The position numbers and the translations under genes were made by a program. The notes beneath the pieces are model-generated. The model was not told the DNA's origin and did not search any database. It saw only the letters and a program-made list of their open reading frames with translations. Shown here piece after piece: positions 61,218 to 64,000 of a stretch of 64,000 nucleotides of DNA (its first letter is position 1; each line of letters starts with the position of its first letter). The stretch lies in contig DOTG01000016.1 in NCBI GenBank assembly GCA_003512955.1, forward strand, positions 1-64,000. The letters run 5' to 3'. Source of the DNA: Marinilabiliales bacterium (GTDB lineage Bacteria > Bacteroidota > Bacteroidia > Bacteroidales > SZUA-534).

Positions 61218-64000
61218 ATGAAAAAAGTTGGCTTTTTAGTAGCTGTATTATTTTTAATTTCCAATCTTCTTGCCCAGGTAAACAAATACGGGTATCCCAT
61301 TTCACGGTTTTATAGCCCCACCGAGATAAACTCAAATGGTCAAAACTGGGCCATTGCAAAAGCACCCAATGGATTAATTTATGTTGCCAATAATTTAAGC
61401 GGTGTTTTGGAATACGATGGGGAATCATGGCGGACCATCCGGATAGAAGGCGAGCCTGAGGTCAGGGCTCTGGCTATTAGCAAATCAGGGGTTATTTATG
61501 TAGGTTGTTCCACAGAGTTCGGTTATTTACAACCTACAAAATCAGGTAGCTATGAATATGTAAAGATTTCGCAAGCATTACCTGATAGTGTTAAGAATTT
61601 CTCAGCCTTTCGTAATATCAATATTGTCAACGATACAGTCTTTTTTTCAAATGATAAGTTCAAAATATTTGGATATATCCCTGAGAAAGATTCATTGATA
61701 ATAATAAATACTCCTAAATATACCTTTTTTACTTTTGGTTTAAATAAATCTATTTATGGAGGAAGTTATATTGAGGGAATGTTCAAGGTTTCTAAAAATG
61801 GTACAATACCTGTAAAAGGTGGTGAGTTTTATAAATTTAAAGACATATTCTCCATTTTAGATCATGGGGATTCAAAAATTGTTGTAACTGGAATTAAAGG
61901 CATTTTTGGTTTAGATGACAAGACCGGGATCTCGACCCCACTGACAACCAGTAAAACCTTGAATAAATTTAAAGATTGTCTTCTTTACTCAGCTGACAAT
62001 GATCAGCAATTTATTTATACAGGAACTCTTGGAAGTGGAATTTTAGTATTTAATTATAGTGGCGAATTAATCGCCAAATTGAACAAGGAGATTGGAATTC
62101 AGGACGATGTGTGTTCATCTGTTAAGAGCTATGGAAAAGTATTATGGGGTACCATGTCTTTGGGGTTGGCAAATGTGGAGTTTAGTAATCCGATCCGTTA
62201 TTTTGGAGAATCATCAGGATTAAATGGGATAGTGAATGATATTATCAATTTTGAAGGGACATTATTTGTTGGAACCGATATTGGCCTTTATTATTTAAGT
62301 TTTGATGAAAACGAACAACCTCGTTTTAAAAAAGTTTCAGGAATTGACAACCAGGTCTGGTCGTTGAGTATTATGCACCTTAGGAATTCTCAAAAGGAAA
62401 TTCTATTAATTGGAACTAATTTGGGTATATATCAATTGAATGGTTTACATCAAGGTGTTATTTCAATTGAAGAAAACCTTAATGGGATTGAACAATTATT
62501 CCCGACTATTGAAAAGGATGAACTTAAATCGGTCAAATTATATACTTACAAGCTTTTTGCATCTAAAGAAACGAATATACTTTGGTGTGGGACTGCCGAC
62601 CGCTTGTTAGGAATTAAATACAACGGAAACAATCAATGGAGTGCCACAAAAGCCATTTATAAATTAGGTAATAAAATATTGAGTATCACTGATGATGAGT
62701 TTGGGAATGTTTTTGCTACGGCAAATAAAAAAGGACTCGTAAAAGTTAACCCATCAACATTTTCATATCAAGTATTTGATTCAACCAATGGTTTGCCAAT
62801 TATTAATGATATCAGGGCTTTTAAATATAACAATACCATAGTTGTAGCTACCCGTAAAGGGCTATTTGAATTCAATAATAATGAAGGGAAAATTGGCCTT
62901 TTTTCAAATATTCCAGAAGAATATATTAACGGCGAATTAGCAATCAATCGGTTTTTGCAATTATCGGACTCATCAATTGTTTTATCAGTCTCAGAAGGAG
63001 GTGTATCCCGAAATGATTTTTTGATTTATGAGCATAATAAGTACATTTTAGAACCTTTCAAGTTTAAACGAACTCCGAACGTCGATTCCGAAGTTTTTTA
63101 TGAAAAAGATCGGCATATCTGGTTCACCAATTCTAACTTGGTGTATAATTTAGATTTAAATAAGGAATATCAATTGGATTCGACCTATAATTGCTTAATC
63201 CGAAAAGTAGAAGGTCTGGATTCAGTTTACTTTTTAGGGAATTTTTATAGCGAGACCGAACATGGGCTCCAATTATCAAGCAAACAACTGGAACATCAAA
63301 AACCTATATTGAGGTTTACCCAGAACGATTTAACCTTTCATTATGCAGCTCCTTTTTTTGAAGGGGACGAAGAAATTGTATATTCGTACAAATTGGAAGG
63401 TTTTAAAAATCAGTGGTCGAAGTGGAACAAAGAACCGAAAGCAGTTTTTACAAACCTGAATGCGGGTCAATATACATTTATGGTAAAAGCAAAAAACATT
63501 TATGATATTGAAAGCCATGTGGGTACGTATTCATTTTCTGTGCTTCCTCCTTGGTACCGTACAATTGTGGCTTATATATTCTATGGGATTCTGATTATTT
63601 TAGCCATTTGGCTTATCGTAAAACTTTATACCCGTAAGTTGAAACTTGAAAAAATCCGGCTCGAAGGAATTGTTCGGGAACGGACAGCCGAAATCCGGGA
63701 GCAGAGGGATCAAATTGCCGATCAAAAGAAAAGTATTGAAGATAGTATTTTGTATGCCAGCCGGATTCAGCGGGCCATCCTTCCATCAAAGGAAATGGCC
63801 GACTCCATTTTACCTGAATATTTTATTTTATTTAGGCCCCGAGATATCGTAAGCGGCGACTATTATTGGATGAATAAAATCGGAAACAAAACCATTGTCG
63901 TTGCTGCCGATTGCACAGGGCATGGCGTTCCAGGAGCATTCATGAGTATGCTGGGGGTTTCTTTCTTAAACGAAATTGTTTTGAAAGAAAATGTTCTTGA
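61218..64000 (+). CDS. Propeller/Y_Y_Y sensor with SpoIIE phosphatase domain (5' part, cut by window end)
   Basis: The open frame runs from the ATG after a weak AGG to the last base with no stop, so 927 codons are seen and the 3' end is missing. A signal peptide (MKKVGFLVAVLFLISNLLAQ) precedes a large two-component-regulator-type propeller (about 30-690, with repeated GLYYLSFDENE / GVIYVGCSTEFG-like blades). A Y_Y_Y Ig-like domain follows (about 700-776, EEIVYSYKLEGFKNQWSKW), then one transmembrane helix (about 779-800), a coiled coil, and the start of a PP2C/SpoIIE phosphatase (YASRIQRAILPSKE, LFRPRDIVSGDYYW, DCTGHGVPGAFMSMLG). The metal-site aspartates of DYYW and DCTG are present. It likely senses an outside ligand and dephosphorylates a cytoplasmic partner such as a STAS protein. 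It follows the giant repeat protein gene by 117 bp, with a terminator between. Confidence 0.9.
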   Translation, partial: MKKVGFLVAVLFLISNLLAQVNKYGYPISRFYSPTEINSNGQNWAIAKAPNGLIYVANNLSGVLEYDGESWRTIRIEGEPEVRALAISKSGVIYVGCSTEFGYLQPTKSGSYEYVKISQALPDSVKNFSAFRNINIVNDTVFFSNDKFKIFGYIPEKDSLIIINTPKYTFFTFGLNKSIYGGSYIEGMFKVSKNGTIPVKGGEFYKFKDIFSILDHGDSKIVVTGIKGIFGLDDKTGISTPLTTSKTLNKFKDCLLYSADNDQQFIYTGTLGSGILVFNYSGELIAKLNKEIGIQDDVCSSVKSYGKVLWGTMSLGLANVEFSNPIRYFGESSGLNGIVNDIINFEGTLFVGTDIGLYYLSFDENEQPRFKKVSGIDNQVWSLSIMHLRNSQKEILLIGTNLGIYQLNGLHQGVISIEENLNGIEQLFPTIEKDELKSVKLYTYKLFASKETNILWCGTADRLLGIKYNGNNQWSATKAIYKLGNKILSITDDEFGNVFATANKKGLVKVNPSTFSYQVFDSTNGLPIINDIRAFKYNNTIVVATRKGLFEFNNNEGKIGLFSNIPEEYINGELAINRFLQLSDSSIVLSVSEGGVSRNDFLIYEHNKYILEPFKFKRTPNVDSEVFYEKDRHIWFTNSNLVYNLDLNKEYQLDSTYNCLIRKVEGLDSVYFLGNFYSETEHGLQLSSKQLEHQKPILRFTQNDLTFHYAAPFFEGDEEIVYSYKLEGFKNQWSKWNKEPKAVFTNLNAGQYTFMVKAKNIYDIESHVGTYSFSVLPPWYRTIVAYIFYGILIILAIWLIVKLYTRKLKLEKIRLEGIVRERTAEIREQRDQIADQKKSIEDSILYASRIQRAILPSKEMADSILPEYFILFRPRDIVSGDYYWMNKIGNKTIVVAADCTGHGVPGAFMSMLGVSFLNEIVLKENVL

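Noticed and set aside
61034..61300. Minus-strand frame of 88 codons spanning a terminator and two gene ends
   Set aside because: It is antisense to the T9SS tail and to the signal peptide of the next gene; no independent evidence.

Overview
The window comes from a Bacteroidota chromosome, most likely of the order Bacteroidales/Marinilabiliales. Several things support this. Three large secreted proteins end in the C-terminal sorting domain of the type IX secretion system (T9SS). There is a 7TMR-DISM histidine kinase and a propeller/Y_Y_Y/SpoIIE sensor. Many genes are preceded by the Bacteroidota -7 promoter element TAnnTTTG. The DNA is AT-rich with almost no Shine-Dalgarno sequences. No rRNA, tRNA, CRISPR array, prophage or insertion-sequence transposase was seen.

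Layout. 1-9 kb: the rpsF-rpsR-rplI operon (minus), a long-chain acyl-CoA ligase, an unknown protein, the citrate lyase alpha subunit, a 7TMR-DISM histidine kinase and rplS. 9-26 kb: a C69 dipeptidase, a 3964-residue secreted mosaic protein (beta-helix, LamG, CARDB, anchor-J/MAM-like, beta-propeller, 13 PKD domains, dockerin-like, T9SS tail), a YdeI-family protein, a small membrane protein and an M23 peptidase. 26-31 kb: a minus-strand nucleotide-sugar operon (UDP-glucuronate decarboxylase, rfbC, rfbD, phosphohexomutase, YjbQ), preceded by a 586-bp intergenic stretch that holds a nested palindromic element. 31-36 kb: rpsA, a STAS protein, ribonuclease Z and guaA. 36-47 kb: an exported helical protein, a fused citrate lyase gamma+beta protein, an Ig-repeat T9SS protein, a TPR/HTH regulator, a second acyl-CoA ligase and xseB. 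47-64 kb: an exported fibre protein with a peptidase S74 chaperone end, a 3231-residue T9SS protein made of 26 tandem ~105-residue modules, and the first 927 codons of a propeller/SpoIIE sensor cut by the window edge.

How the genes fit together. Housekeeping translation genes are interspersed with a cell-surface programme: three T9SS cargo proteins, an exported beta-roll fibre, cell-wall and dipeptide hydrolases, and sugar-nucleotide synthesis that probably feeds surface polysaccharide. Citrate lyase is encoded in two separate places 33 kb apart, with the acyl-carrier subunit fused to the beta subunit. Two intergenic repeat families, a REP/BIME-like pair of palindromes and a larger cruciform-forming element, lie in gene-free gaps. 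The most distinctive region is 47.7-61.1 kb, where the fibre and the giant two-type repeat protein lie in tandem and are followed by a signalling protein.
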